Positions 15,973 through 26,206 are shown, counted from the stretch's first letter. The stretch: DNA of 59,101 nt from Clostridia bacterium (GCA_017631795.1 JAGBSO010000037.1:1-59101), one strand, 5' to 3'. Numbers and translations: made by a program. The notes: a model not told the origin generated them from the sequence alone.

Positions 15973-18900
15973 TCAAAATGCAAAAACAATCATTATATCC
16001 GTGACATCGCCGTAATTATCGTAAATCAGCGAATATGAATAAACAATACCGTATTCTGAGTTATAGAATGAATATGCTGTTCTTGTGCCATATTCATTCT
16101 TCTCAACATATTCATAGCCGTAAGACTCAAGATAATCAAAGAAATATGTAAAGATATCTTCTGCACTGTAACCTGCTGATACAAGGTCAGAAAAGCTGTA
16201 ATAGAATCCCAATGCATCTGCATCTTCACTCATAAAATAAAGATAAGGAGCAACACGTGTATATGCGCCGTAATCGACAGCACCAACATATCCGCCGTAA
16301 TCATACCAACCGTCTGATGTTGCACTGACAGGAATGTTGATAGCTGTTGTATCTTTCAAACCTTCAACATAAACAGTGATATATTTTGTTGATGTATATT
16401 TCAGCGGAGAAACATACAATACAGCAACATCATTTCCTGTTGCATACGCTGTATACCAGTTTTCTTCCCACACACATCTGAATGTATTGCCATCATAGTC
16501 AACAACCAGATCACGGCCATCAAGGTCACCTATAATTTCAACATCAATGATTGCAGTACCGCCTTTGTCAAGATAACGGAGCGATGTATCCACATCAAGA
16601 CTCAATGTTTCGACAGGTTCTTCGGGAATTGTCGGCCTGAACATATCTGCAAACTCGTCCATTGTAAGCGGATTATTGTAATTAAGATCATCCAGATACA
16701 TAACGGGAATTGCAAAATTAAGATTCTGTCCGTCCGTTTTCATCCATGAATTTATGCCGATAACTTCTGCCTTTTCATTGATAAGCGGTCCGCCGCTGTT
16801 ACCCTGTGAAATGGGAGCTGTTGTCTGGATATATGCAATATACGGATGATATTCAGGAACAACTCTTGATCCGTTTGAAATAATACCGTTGCTGAATGTA
16901 TCTGTCAGCCCCTTTGAGCTGCCGAGTGTATAAGCAACCGCACCTGTACGGGGAGTTTCTGTGTTAAGCACTGCAGAAGTTGATTTTGCATTCACTTTAA
17001 GAACGGCAATATCCATGTCCGCATCAAAAGCAAGCACCTGAACAACATCATATGAAACACCGTTATAGTCTGTAACAGTGATTTCATACATACCATCAAT
17101 AACATGATAGTTTGTTACTACTCTGCCGTCTGCAGTAGTGAAGAAACCTGAACCTGTTGAACGGTATTCATCGTTCTTCGCATTGACTTCAACTGTATAT
17201 TTTGAAGCGATGTCATGTACTTCAATTGCAGTCAATGAAGATGACGGTGGTGGTGTTGGTGTGGTTGTGCCTCCTGACGGCATTTCAATCAGACTCTCAA
17301 GTCTTGCAGACATTCTGAGAACAGTTCTTGCATCTGATGCAGTAATCCTTGAGTCACTGTTTACATCAGCAACAAGGAATTTACGGACATCAAGCACATC
17401 AAGTTTTGCTGACGCTCTGAGAATAATTCTTGCATCTGATGCTGTAATTCTTCCGTTTCCGTCAACATCGCCAAGATAAGTGATACTTTCGATTTTATCA
17501 ATAATGGTATCTTCAATAAGAATTTCTGTTGTTGCAGTGCCATCTGTAAAGAGCTTGTCACAACCATAACATGCATAATATTCAATATTACCTGTTGTCT
17601 CATGTGTTGCAGAAACAGCATCTATCTTGTAAAGATTATGCTGAGCCGAAATAATTTCACCAACAACAATCTTCTCACCACATATATTACAATATGTGTC
17701 ACCTGTATATCCTTCTGTACAAGAAGGTTCTATTGCATCGCGAATTTCTGTTGAATCATGAGGACAAAATGTTTTTTCAAATCTGCCTTCCAATTCCATA
17801 TCTTCAGTAACACAAACTCTGTAAACCATATCAGTAGAAACAAGACTGCCATCACGATACCAGCCAACAAACTGATAACCTTCATAAGCAATAGCTTCTA
17901 CCTGGGCAAATGTACCATACTGATGTAAACCTGAACCTGTTACAACACCTGCTTTACTGTCAGAAGTTGTTACATTAACATTAAATACAAGCTGTGCATC
18001 ATCACCTGATTTATCAGATGTTTTCACGATCAATTCATCATTTGAATCAAACAATACATACTCAGCTTCAGAACCATTCGGAACACCGTATTCAAGTTCG
18101 TCTTCATTATATGCAGGTAACACACCGTTCAGAGATTCACCTTGTTCAAGGGGAATATCAAAATAATTTACATTTCGTGTGTAATCACCACATGAAGCAT
18201 CATATTCACTGATAGAGTAATTAACCTGATCAGTTTCACGGCCTACAATGGAAACATCATACTCTGCATCATTCGGCAATACAACGAATTTCTGTCCGTC
18301 TTCATCCACACCAAAAATATAGGATGATTCTGACAATGTCTCGGGTTGCTCATTTTTAATTGAAGCAACTTTATTGCCCTGTTCGTCATATACTTCCACA
18401 TCAACCGCACAATTAATACGGATAATTCTGTAACCACCGTTGTTGAACTCGACCTTAGCACCTTCTGTGTAATTATCATCCATAGATGCAAGCCATGAAT
18501 AACACAATTCAGGATAATGAGCTGCTCCGATATTCTTGATGTTCATAAATGCAGTTGTAGCATAATTCGGATGATTAGATACTAATGCCAGCAGCAAATC
18601 TGCAAGATTCTTTCCTGCTGAATCAATTACAGACTCATTATAATTTGTTATTCCTGCGTCTTTTACAGCTTTCTTCAGCCAATCAGAAATAATCTGAAGT
18701 GCATCTTCTTCTGAACCCCATGGATTAACACCAACATTCCAGATGTAAGACCATAACAAGTCTTTCCACTCTTCTTTGGCTTGTGATATCAATGAATCAA
18801 CAAGTTTTTCAGATTGTTCCTCTGTACAGCCAAATATAACAGAACAAATTTCTCTTATTTCATCCTGATATGCTGCAACATAGTTGCTGCGATTCTTTAA

Positions 18901-20703
18901 AAACTCTTTTGAAAGAATGTTTACATAGTTATCAAGGAACAATCCCTGAGAATAATTATTCTTAGTATCATCTTCGATTATCAATGATATTTTTTCTCCA
19001 AACGGCAACCAATTATCTGCACCGGTGATTTTTTTCATCTGAAAACCATCAACAATGTACTCTTCTGTGCTGTCAAGTTCATTGTAAATATTCAGCATCT
19101 TCGATCTTAAAGTTGCATATGTATCAGGATCTGATTCTCTGGAAGGCAAAACCTTTTCTATACCATATCTGCAGAATCCCAAAGCCGCAGGTGCAACTTT
19201 AGGCACAGGGTCATTGGAATTGAGGATATTGAAAATATTATTGTATTTTGATTGATCCTTGACTTCTGATTTGAGCGCGCCTGCAGGAGTTTCAAAACAA
19301 TAAGTATAGATATCATCATAATCATAACTGATATTATTGCTGATTACTGTACCGTTATCAAGTGCTCCGCCGACTAAATTAGCTGTTGCAGCAGCTCGGC
19401 TATAACCTGTTATCCATAATTTTACATCACCGCTGATATTCTGATCATTCACATAACTGCGTAAAAAACTGATAACATTATTTTTAGCTGTATCAAAACC
19501 CTGGTGTTGTCCATACTGTCCGATAGTAAAATTACTTGCCCATTCCTGCTCATAACCACCACCACGGACTGCAACTGCAATCAGAGTATAGTTTTCACCA
19601 TTTACTGTGATAGGCATATTACCTGCAATAACGCCGATAGAATCTGTGGTCGGCTTTTTTGTAAACCAATCATTTGTCTGAATGTTTTCTTCAGGCACAC
19701 CGATTTCCATCAGCAACCGTTTTGCGTTGATACTCTTGTCTGAATAATTTTCACCACCAGTGCTGCTGCCGAATGCAGACATCGCAAAGCTCAGAGACAT
19801 CGTAGCAAGACTGGCCTTATAATCATATGCACTTTCAGAAAAATAGTCATTTGTATAATAACATGTTGCAGTATAATCTTCTCCTGACTGATATGTAAAT
19901 GTAATTTTTTTCAGAGGATTGATAATATTGTCTGCAACTTCACCAAAGGTAAATTCAAGATTATCCGGATCATCAACAGGATAATAATAATCCTGATCTG
20001 TAGCCAGATCCTTTGCTGTAAGTTTGAATAATGCTACAACATTCTGTCCTGCTTCAGGCATTTTATCCATAACCTGAAACAATCCGATTGAATATAATCC
20101 TATATCATTTGCCTTTATCATATCTGCTTTAGCCAACGCAACATTAGCATAAGCATATAATTTTACATCTGTATCAACACGATACCAATTACTGCCGATT
20201 ACATCCGAATCATACTTACCCGAATAGCTGTAACTTCCCGCATTAGTCATACCTGTTGTAAACAATACAACATTTTTTATCACATTTTCGCCATCAATAT
20301 CTGCTAAAAGATCATTTGCATATACCAATCCGTCAGCAATAGATCTTGTGTTACTGGACGCATAAAGATTATCAATCTCATCCTTGAGATAATCAAAATT
20401 CTTTGTAAAATCCGACACTATCGAAGCTGTGTCTTTATACGACACCACTGCAACATAATTATCACCGGAAGCTCCACTGATATTATCCAGAAAACGAGAA
20501 GATGCTTTTTTCACATACTCAATCGCTGTATCAGCAGTGTAAATTTCTTTACCGCCGGAAGTAAATCTTGTGGTACTTGAAGTGTCCAGAACAAGCACGG
20601 TATATCTCTTTACAGAATCTGCCGATTGTGCTGCAAAGGATATTATCGGGCAACAACCAATCAACAAGGTTATTGTTAAAAAAACCGCTAAAACTCTCTT
20701 CAT
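15973..20703 (-). CDS. Secreted modular vWA / lipase-like / InlB-like / dockerin / trypsin-like protein
   Basis: A 1576-residue protein with a signal peptide (about residues 1-25). In order: a von Willebrand A domain (about 33-270, metal-site start VLVLDTSSTT); a class-3-lipase-like alpha/beta hydrolase (about 310-560, nucleophile elbow GYSRAA near 432, and NILNSNDPVPKV); an InlB-like repeat (about 920-980, GYQFVGWYRDG); a cysteine-pair segment (about 980-1065); a type I dockerin-like duplicate (about 1076-1140, DVDGNGRITASDAR and DVNSDSRITASDAR); a Pro/Thr/Ser linker; and an HtrA-like trypsin domain (about 1160-1325) with His in TNYHVI, Asp in DMDIAVLKV and Ser in QGNSGGPL. The Tyr-rich end is unassigned. 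Ribosome site GGAGGAAT. It lies 37 bases downstream of a lipoprotein gene. Confidence 0.85.
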   Translation of the reverse strand: MKRVLAVFLTITLLIGCCPIISFAAQSADSVKRYTVLVLDTSSTTRFTSGGKEIYTADTAIEYVKKASSRFLDNISGASGDNYVAVVSYKDTASIVSDFTKNFDYLKDEIDNLYASSNTRSIADGLVYANDLLADIDGENVIKNVVLFTTGMTNAGSYSYSGKYDSDVIGSNWYRVDTDVKLYAYANVALAKADMIKANDIGLYSIGLFQVMDKMPEAGQNVVALFKLTAKDLATDQDYYYPVDDPDNLEFTFGEVADNIINPLKKITFTYQSGEDYTATCYYTNDYFSESAYDYKASLATMSLSFAMSAFGSSTGGENYSDKSINAKRLLMEIGVPEENIQTNDWFTKKPTTDSIGVIAGNMPITVNGENYTLIAVAVRGGGYEQEWASNFTIGQYGQHQGFDTAKNNVISFLRSYVNDQNISGDVKLWITGYSRAAATANLVGGALDNGTVISNNISYDYDDIYTYCFETPAGALKSEVKDQSKYNNIFNILNSNDPVPKVAPAALGFCRYGIEKVLPSRESDPDTYATLRSKMLNIYNELDSTEEYIVDGFQMKKITGADNWLPFGEKISLIIEDDTKNNYSQGLFLDNYVNILSKEFLKNRSNYVAAYQDEIREICSVIFGCTEEQSEKLVDSLISQAKEEWKDLLWSYIWNVGVNPWGSEEDALQIISDWLKKAVKDAGITNYNESVIDSAGKNLADLLLALVSNHPNYATTAFMNIKNIGAAHYPELCYSWLASMDDNYTEGAKVEFNNGGYRIIRINCAVDVEVYDEQGNKVASIKNEQPETLSESSYIFGVDEDGQKFVVLPNDAEYDVSIVGRETDQVNYSISEYDASCGDYTRNVNYFDIPLEQGESLNGVLPAYNEDELEYGVPNGSEAEYVLFDSNDELIVKTSDKSGDDAQLVFNVNVTTSDSKAGVVTGSGLHQYGTFAQVEAIAYEGYQFVGWYRDGSLVSTDMVYRVCVTEDMELEGRFEKTFCPHDSTEIRDAIEPSCTEGYTGDTYCNICGEKIVVGEIISAQHNLYKIDAVSATHETTGNIEYYACYGCDKLFTDGTATTEILIEDTIIDKIESITYLGDVDGNGRITASDARIILRASAKLDVLDVRKFLVADVNSDSRITASDARTVLRMSARLESLIEMPSGGTTTPTPPPSSSLTAIEVHDIASKYTVEVNAKNDEYRSTGSGFFTTADGRVVTNYHVIDGMYEITVTDYNGVSYDVVQVLAFDADMDIAVLKVNAKSTSAVLNTETPRTGAVAYTLGSSKGLTDTFSNGIISNGSRVVPEYHPYIAYIQTTAPISQGNSGGPLINEKAEVIGINSWMKTDGQNLNFAIPVMYLDDLNYNNPLTMDEFADMFRPTIPEEPVETLSLDVDTSLRYLDKGGTAIIDVEIIGDLDGRDLVVDYDGNTFRCVWEENWYTAYATGNDVAVLYVSPLKYTSTKYITVYVEGLKDTTAINIPVSATSDGWYDYGGYVGAVDYGAYTRVAPYLYFMSEDADALGFYYSFSDLVSAGYSAEDIFTYFFDYLESYGYEYVEKNEYGTRTAYSFYNSEYGIVYSYSLIYDNYGDVTDIMIVFAF

Positions 20704-20740
20704 TTTTATTCCTCCATAGAATTTTTATATATTTTTAATA

Positions 20741-21475
20741 TTAATTCTCAAGCGAGAAAATATATACATTCTGTCCGACAACAATGCTGCCGCTTTGCTC
20801 AATTTCCATATCATTTCTGACACAAAATGCAGGACGGATACCGTTTTTATCATATGCATTTGAAAATCCGAGTTTATTATTATCTCCAATCACATATGAA
20901 CAAGAGAAATATGATGTGTCAGGGGTACGCAACCACCAGCTTGAAACTTCACCTTCAGAATAAGCAACTCTGTTATCCGGGTTTTCAAAATATTCAAGCA
21001 TTTCTCCTTCAGGGGAAATATTAACCCCATCATCAAACCCTGTTTCCTGACACGATAACAGGAAAATCTTTCTGTTTATTTGTTCAGTTTCGACACCAAC
21101 CGTACCCAGTGCATCATCAGCCGTAATTTCAATATCTGAACTCACTATATACTCAGACAGCTCAGTCAAGCATTTTATATACTCATTATTCAGATATAAA
21201 TCTATCAGACTGTCTCCGTAATAAGAACTGTAATCGCTTATACTTCGTTTTTCAGTGAGAAGATCTTTCCTTAGCAGAAGTGTTTTCCCGTTGTAATCAT
21301 CAGTTAACACCAAAAAAGGTATGTATTGATCATTTTCAAGAATATATACACTCTCAGCCTTACCTGAACGGTCATAAGCTAAATCTGATATTGTGTTCGG
21401 ATTACGATATACACCACACGAACATGTACATAGCAATATAATCAAACATAATAACACATTGCAAATTTTTTTCAT
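20741..21475 (-). CDS. Lipoprotein with DUF6273-like domain
   Basis: A predicted 244-residue lipoprotein; the signal peptide ends in a Cys-rich lipobox (CTCSC, acylated Cys at 18 or 20). The body has the pattern KTLLLRKDLL, YYGDSLIDLYLN, IFLLSCQE, SSWWLRTP and GIRPAFCV, which matches the DUF6273 domain of Clostridia surface proteins; its function is unknown. An upstream in-frame ATG at 21499 lacks a ribosome site, while GGAGGAGGGG precedes 21475. The secreted multidomain protein gene follows 37 bases later and probably shares the transcript, so the two may act together at the cell surface. Confidence 0.75.
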   Translation of the reverse strand: MKKICNVLLCLIILLCTCSCGVYRNPNTISDLAYDRSGKAESVYILENDQYIPFLVLTDDYNGKTLLLRKDLLTEKRSISDYSSYYGDSLIDLYLNNEYIKCLTELSEYIVSSDIEITADDALGTVGVETEQINRKIFLLSCQETGFDDGVNISPEGEMLEYFENPDNRVAYSEGEVSSWWLRTPDTSYFSCSYVIGDNNKLGFSNAYDKNGIRPAFCVRNDMEIEQSGSIVVGQNVYIFSLEN

Positions 21476-21575
21476 AACAGCACTATACCCCTCCTCCATA
21501 TAAAATATAATATCATATTAAAAACGATTATAAGGAAAATCTATTTATTCCATATATTATAATTTTCTTTTAAAT

Positions 21576-21604
21576 ATAATACATTATTCTGCATAATAAT
21601 TCAA
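21576..21604 (-). promoter_or_regulatory. Possible promoter of the lipoprotein/multidomain operon
   Basis: Minus strand TTGAAT (21599-21604), 17-bp spacer, TATTAT (21576-21581). The surrounding 21500-21790 is very AT-rich with no other feature seen, so chance matches are likely. Confidence 0.35.
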
Positions 21605-21796
21605 CTGCAAATCATATTTTTTAGTATAAAAACAACCAACTACTAACAAAAAAGCAAAAAATAATGATTGTTAAAGCAATTGCAGAATCAACAAATAATC
21701 AAACATCCCAAAATCTGATTTTTACAGATTTCATACCGTTTAAAGAATAAAACAAGGCGTTTACGGAAAGACCGCATATACAATCATTTCACCCTG

Positions 21797-22078
21797 TTAC
21801 AAGGATTCGCTCTTTCCGACATTAGATGCATAGAAAACAAATTTTGTTACACCTCCACCGTAATAAAAGTCAACTAACACACTTTCATTATTGTTTATTT
21901 TCTCAAGACTTACATCTTTTGATTCAATGATATATCCGTCTGCATTATAATTTTAACTGAAACAGTTGATATGGATACAATGGGAATACCTGGCTGATTC
22001 AAAACAACAAGTTCTGCTTCTTTATTTTTTATCAAAACTGATTAATCTTTTCACAATAACGTTAAGATTCATTGGCAT
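21797..22078 (-). pseudogene. Decayed coding remnant with two frameshifts
   Basis: In the otherwise empty 670-bp gap, three minus-strand segments in different frames join into one plausible protein end: MPMNLNVIVKRLISFDKK, then NKEAELVVLNQPGIPIVSIS, then GYIIESKDVSLEKINNN to FYYGGGVTKFVFYASN and a stop at 21797. Frame changes fall near 22030 and 21950, both at A/T runs. The family is not recognised. It may be the C-terminal end of an extracellular protein gene inactivated long ago. A sequencing error is less likely because two shifts are needed. Confidence 0.5.
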
Positions 22079-22123
22079 TGTGCGAAATGGACTCAATTTT
22101 AAGACCTTTTTTCCTGTCTACAT

Positions 22124-22152
22124 AAAAAAACCGCACCGTTGAACGATGCGGG
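22124..22152 (-). terminator. Terminator of the pgk-tpiA-gpmI operon
   Basis: On the minus strand a 9-bp stem (ccgcatcgt with acggtgcgg) is followed by T7 (A7 at 22124-22130). Confidence 0.88.
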
Positions 22153-22172
22153 TTGATTTTATTTACTGAAAA

Positions 22173-23690
22173 TTACTTAACAAGTAAGCTTTCGCCTGTC
22201 ATTTCTGCGGGCTGAGCAATACCCATGATATCAAGAAGTGTGGGGCAAAGGTCACAGAGTTTGCCGCCTTCCTTGAGAGCATAGTTGCTGCCTACTGTGA
22301 TAACGGGAACAGGATTTGTTGAGTGAGGTGTGAATGCTTCGCCTGATTCGTCGAGCATCTTATCTGCATTACCGTGGTCTGCAGTGATGATCATCTTACC
22401 GTCCATCTTTGCAACAGCATCTGCAAGTCTGCCTACGCATTCGTCAACTGCTTCAACAGCAGCAACAGCAGCTTCAAAAATACCTGTGTGGCCAACCATG
22501 TCGCAGTTTGCATAGTTGATGATGATAACATCATACTTGCCTGAAAGAACCTGTTCAACAACAGCATCTGTTACTTCGTAAGCACTCATTTCGGGCTTGA
22601 GATCGAATGTTGCAACGTCAGGTGAGTTGATAAGGATTCTGTCTTCACCGGGGAACTGAGCTTCAACACCGCCGTTGAAGAAGAATGTTACGTGAGCATA
22701 CTTCTGTGTTTCAGCGATTCTGAGCTGTGTAAGACCGAGTGATGAAACATATTCACCCATTGTCATTGTAAGGTCTTCGTTGGGAAGAGCAACTGTAACG
22801 TTGGGCATTGAAGCATCATACTGAGTCATGCAGACGTACTTCACGGGGAAGAAACCGTTCTTTCTCTCGAAACCGTTGAAATCGGGATCAACGAACATTC
22901 TTGTGAGCTGTCTTGCTCTGTCAGGACGGAAGTTGAAACAGATAACTGAATCGTTTTCCTTGATCATTCCGTCTTTATCAATAACAACGGGAAGAACGAA
23001 TTCGTCTGTGATCCCGTTTGCATATGATTCTTCCATAGCCTTTACGGGGCAGTCACACTGATTGCCTTCACCGTAAACCATAGCAGCATAAGCCTTTTCT
23101 TCTCTGTCCCATGCGAAGTCACGGTCCATTGCGTAGTATCTGCCTGAGATTGTTGCAATCTTACCGAGACCGATTTCATTGAACTTGTCAAGACAATCCT
23201 GCATGAAGCCTTTACCTGACTCAACAGAAACATCACGGCCGTCTGTGATAGCGTGAACATAAACTTTTTCAACGCCCATTTCCTTAGCCATTTCTACAAG
23301 GCCGAAAAGGTGTTCGATGTGGCTGTGAACACCACCGTCTGAAAGAAGACCCATAAGGTGAAGAGCTGAATTCTTTTCCTTGCAGTTTTCCATTGCTGCA
23401 CGAAGTTCTTCATTCTTTGCAAGTTCACCGTCTTTAATCATCTTTGAAATCTTAACGAGCATCTGATAAACAACTCTGCCGGCACCGATGTTTGTGTGAC
23501 CGACTTCTGAGTTACCCATCTGACCGTCGGGAAGACCTACATCAAGACCTGATGCACCGATAAGTGTGTTGGGATTTTCTGCAAAGAGCTTGTCAAGACA
23601 AGGTGTCTTTGCAAATTCGATTGCATTTCCCTTAACTCCGGGATTTGAACCGAAACCGTCCATTATACATAAAACATAAGGTTTTTTCAT
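22173..23690 (-). CDS. gpmI: 2,3-bisphosphoglycerate-independent phosphoglycerate mutase
   Basis: This Mn-dependent enzyme converts 3-phosphoglycerate to 2-phosphoglycerate. The 505-residue length is typical. The N-terminal CIMDGFG, the catalytic-serine motif GQMGNSEVGHTNIGAGR and the C-terminal metal motif TADHGNADKM are all present. The start is the ATG at 23690 after GGAAAGGA; the longer frame adds 16 residues without support. It is the last gene of the pgk-tpiA-gpmI glycolytic operon, 58 bases after tpiA. Strong codon bias fits high expression. Confidence 0.97.
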   Translation of the reverse strand: MKKPYVLCIMDGFGSNPGVKGNAIEFAKTPCLDKLFAENPNTLIGASGLDVGLPDGQMGNSEVGHTNIGAGRVVYQMLVKISKMIKDGELAKNEELRAAMENCKEKNSALHLMGLLSDGGVHSHIEHLFGLVEMAKEMGVEKVYVHAITDGRDVSVESGKGFMQDCLDKFNEIGLGKIATISGRYYAMDRDFAWDREEKAYAAMVYGEGNQCDCPVKAMEESYANGITDEFVLPVVIDKDGMIKENDSVICFNFRPDRARQLTRMFVDPDFNGFERKNGFFPVKYVCMTQYDASMPNVTVALPNEDLTMTMGEYVSSLGLTQLRIAETQKYAHVTFFFNGGVEAQFPGEDRILINSPDVATFDLKPEMSAYEVTDAVVEQVLSGKYDVIIINYANCDMVGHTGIFEAAVAAVEAVDECVGRLADAVAKMDGKMIITADHGNADKMLDESGEAFTPHSTNPVPVITVGSNYALKEGGKLCDLCPTLLDIMGIAQPAEMTGESLLVK

Positions 23691-23748
23691 TATTTTATCC
23701 TTTCCAAATAAAACGGGCAAGGTGTTCCCTGCCCGCAATATTGATTAA

Positions 23749-24516
23749 TTATTTTGAAGCAGCTTTTACGATTATTGAGAAATCTTCTGCCTTGAGTGAT
23801 GCACCGCCGATAAGACCGCCGTCAACATCTTCTTTAGCAAGGAGTTCATCTGCATTGCCTGCATTCATTGAACCACCGTACTGAACAACAAGCTTATCAG
23901 CTGCTGCCTTGCCGTAAAGCTCAGCAACACATTCTCTGATTGCATGGTTAACTTCATTAGCCTGTTCTGCTGTTGCTGTTTCACCTGTACCGATAGCCCA
24001 AACGGGTTCGTAAGCGATGATGATGTTGTCAAGTTCAGCTTCTGAAACGCCACCGAGAGCGATCTTTGTCTGCATACGAACAACTTCGATTGTAACGCCC
24101 TGTTTTCTCTGGTCAAGGTATTCACCAACACAAAGAATAACTGTGAGACCTGCATCAAGAGCAGCTCTTGTTCTCTTCTGAACAGTTACATCTGTTTCAC
24201 CGAAGTACTGTCTTCTTTCTGAGTGACCGATGATTACGTAAGGAACACCGATTTCCTTGAGCATATTAGCTGAAACTTCACCTGTGAAAGCACCGCTTTC
24301 TGCCCAGTGACAGTTTTCAACACCGATCTTGATGTTTGAACCTTCTGCTGCTTCCATAGCTGCAAAAACGTCAATATAAGGTACGCAGAGAACAACATCA
24401 CAGTCTGCACCTGCAACGAGAGGCTTCATTTCTGCGATGAGAGCCTTTGTTTCTGCGGGAGTTTTGTTCATTTTCCAGTTACCAGCGATAACTGCTTTAC
24501 GAAGTGCTTTATTCAT
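23749..24516 (-). CDS. tpiA: Triosephosphate isomerase
   Basis: The enzyme interconverts dihydroxyacetone phosphate and glyceraldehyde 3-phosphate. The protein has 255 residues. The substrate-binding lysine is in AGNWKMN, the catalytic histidine in IIGHSERRQYFGE, and the catalytic glutamate in IIAYEPVWAIGTG; the phosphate loop QYGGSMN and GGLIGGASL complete the barrel. It is the middle gene of the glycolytic operon, 19 bases after pgk. Ribosome site AAAGGG lies rather far (about 10 bases) from the ATG. Confidence 0.98.
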   Translation of the reverse strand: MNKALRKAVIAGNWKMNKTPAETKALIAEMKPLVAGADCDVVLCVPYIDVFAAMEAAEGSNIKIGVENCHWAESGAFTGEVSANMLKEIGVPYVIIGHSERRQYFGETDVTVQKRTRAALDAGLTVILCVGEYLDQRKQGVTIEVVRMQTKIALGGVSEAELDNIIIAYEPVWAIGTGETATAEQANEVNHAIRECVAELYGKAAADKLVVQYGGSMNAGNADELLAKEDVDGGLIGGASLKAEDFSIIVKAASK

Positions 24517-24535
24517 AATTCCATTACCCTTTCAA

Positions 24536-25738
24536 TTACTTTGTGCCGATGCAAGCGATACCGGGAAGGTCTTTACCTTCAAGGAATTCAAGAGAAGCGC
24601 CGCCGCCTGTTGAAACGTGAGTCATCTTGTCATTGAAGCCGAGCTTCTTAACAGCTGCTGCTGAGTCACCGCCGCCGATGATTGAAACAGCGCCTGCATC
24701 TGTTGCAGCTGCAACAGCCTTTGCTACTGAAATTGTACCTGATGCGAACTTATCCCATTCTGAAACACCCATAGGTCCGTTCCAGATAACTGTGCCTGCA
24801 CCTTCAAGTGCTGCTGCGAAGAGTTCTTCTGACTTGGGACCGATGTCAAGACCCATCCAACCGTCGGGAATCTTGTCACTGTCAACGATTTCACATTCTG
24901 TATCAGGGCTGTATGCTGTACCGATTCTGTTATCAACGGGGATAAGGAACTTAACGCCCTTTTCTTCTGCAAGCTTCATCATGTTCTTAGCAAGGTCGAT
25001 CTTGTCTTCTTCACAGATTGATGTACCTACTGAGTGGCCGTTTGCTGCGAAGAATGTGTAAGCCATACCGCCGCCTACGATGAGAGTATCAACTTTGTCC
25101 ATAAGGTTTTCGATAACACCGATCTTGTCTGAAACCTTAGCACCGCCGAGGATAGCAACGAAGGGTCTTGCAGGATCTTCAAGAGCCTTACCCATAACGT
25201 CAACTTCCTTCTGCATGAGGTAGCCGATAGCTGTTTCTTCAACATAAGCTGCAACGCCTGCTGTTGATGAATGAGCTCTGTGAGCTGAACCGAAAGCATC
25301 GTTTACGAAGATGTCTGCAAGAGCTGCGAACTTCTTGCTGAGTTCTTCGTCATTCTTTGTTTCGCCCTTTTCAAAACGAACGTTTTCAAGAAGCATTGCT
25401 TCGCCGTCCTTGAGTTCTGCTGCAAGAGCCTGAGCTGATTCGCCTACAACGTCTTTTGCAAGCTTAACTTCAATGCCGAGATACTTTGAAAGGCATTCTG
25501 CAACGGGGCCCATTGAGAATTCGGGATTGAATTCACCCTTGGGTCTGCCAAGATGTGAGCAAAGGATAACTTTTGCATTGTTTGCAAGAAGGTATTTGAT
25601 TGTGGGAAGAGAAGCAACAACTCTCTTATCACTTGTGATAACGCCGTTTTCCATCTTTACGTTGAAGTCGCAACGTACAAGAACTTTTTTGCCGGCAACC
25701 TGAATGTCTTCAATTGTCTTTTTGTTTAAAACGCTCAT
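24536..25738 (-). CDS. pgk: Phosphoglycerate kinase
   Basis: The enzyme transfers the acyl phosphate of 1,3-bisphosphoglycerate to ADP. The 400-residue length is usual. The N-domain signature RCDFNVKM, the substrate histidine/arginine loop CSHLGRPKG, the hinge region and the C-terminal NGPMGVSEW and [13 protein letters not shown] nucleotide loops are visible. It is first in the operon, behind a near-consensus promoter and ribosome site AAAGGAGA. No glyceraldehyde-3-phosphate dehydrogenase gene is adjacent, unlike in many Firmicutes. Confidence 0.98.
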   Translation of the reverse strand: MSVLNKKTIEDIQVAGKKVLVRCDFNVKMENGVITSDKRVVASLPTIKYLLANNAKVILCSHLGRPKGEFNPEFSMGPVAECLSKYLGIEVKLAKDVVGESAQALAAELKDGEAMLLENVRFEKGETKNDEELSKKFAALADIFVNDAFGSAHRAHSSTAGVAAYVEETAIGYLMQKEVDVMGKALEDPARPFVAILGGAKVSDKIGVIENLMDKVDTLIVGGGMAYTFFAANGHSVGTSICEEDKIDLAKNMMKLAEEKGVKFLIPVDNRIGTAYSPDTECEIVDSDKIPDGWMGLDIGPKSEELFAAALEGAGTVIWNGPMGVSEWDKFASGTISVAKAVAAATDAGAVSIIGGGDSAAAVKKLGFNDKMTHVSTGGGASLEFLEGKDLPGIACIGTK

Positions 25739-25789
25739 TTTGAAATCTCCTTTTATATAAAGAATTTTTTACTTTTTTAACACAATAAT

Positions 25790-25818
25790 ATTATATTATA
25801 TTGTGAAAACTTTATCAA
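25790..25818 (-). promoter_or_regulatory. Promoter of the pgk-tpiA-gpmI operon
   Basis: Minus strand TTGATA (25813-25818), 17-bp spacer, TATAAT (25790-25795). Confidence 0.78.
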
Positions 25819-25945
25819 TCAGCATTTCTGCCAAATCGAAAAATAATACGGAAAAATCTTTGTATATTTAGTTTGTATTTTTAATATACCCACATATCCG
25901 CATTATAAAATGAGTATAGCAAATTTTTCCTGAAAATGCAAGAGA

Positions 25946-26160
25946 AAACAATAATTTATCGGGCTGTACCCGATAATAGTTAGGAGTGAGAAGTGAGGAG
26001 TTTATGAAGGGGCTTTGCCCCTTACCCCATTTATAATGCAGATAAAGTAAAAATGGCGGTTTATAGCAAAAAACTTCAATTTCTTTAATAGAGCGTAGCG
26101 GAATAAGCACGAAGTGCTTCCGACACTCCAAACTCCTAACTATTCAACAAATTATTGTTT
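25946..26160. repeat. MITE-like element, copy B (inverted relative to copy A)
   Basis: A 215-bp element with perfect 12-bp terminal inverted repeats (AAACAATAATTT, AAATTATTGTTT). Read on the minus strand it aligns along its length with 12606-12827. Conserved blocks include taggagt near each end, ACCGCCATTT, TCTGCATTATAA, and a GGGG-loop-CCCC hairpin. No ORF is present. It fills most of the 470-bp gap between pgk and the redox operon. Confidence 0.82.
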
Positions 26161-26162
26161 AC

Positions 26163-26206
26163 AAAAAAAACAAAACCGTCGGAAAATTTTCCGACGGCAT
26201 TTTTTT
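26163..26206. terminator. Terminator of the redox operon
   Basis: An 11-bp perfect stem (ccgtcggaaaa with ttttccgacgg, 26176-26197) has an A-run to the left and T7 to the right, so it can act in both directions. It follows the 2Fe-2S reductase gene. Confidence 0.85.
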
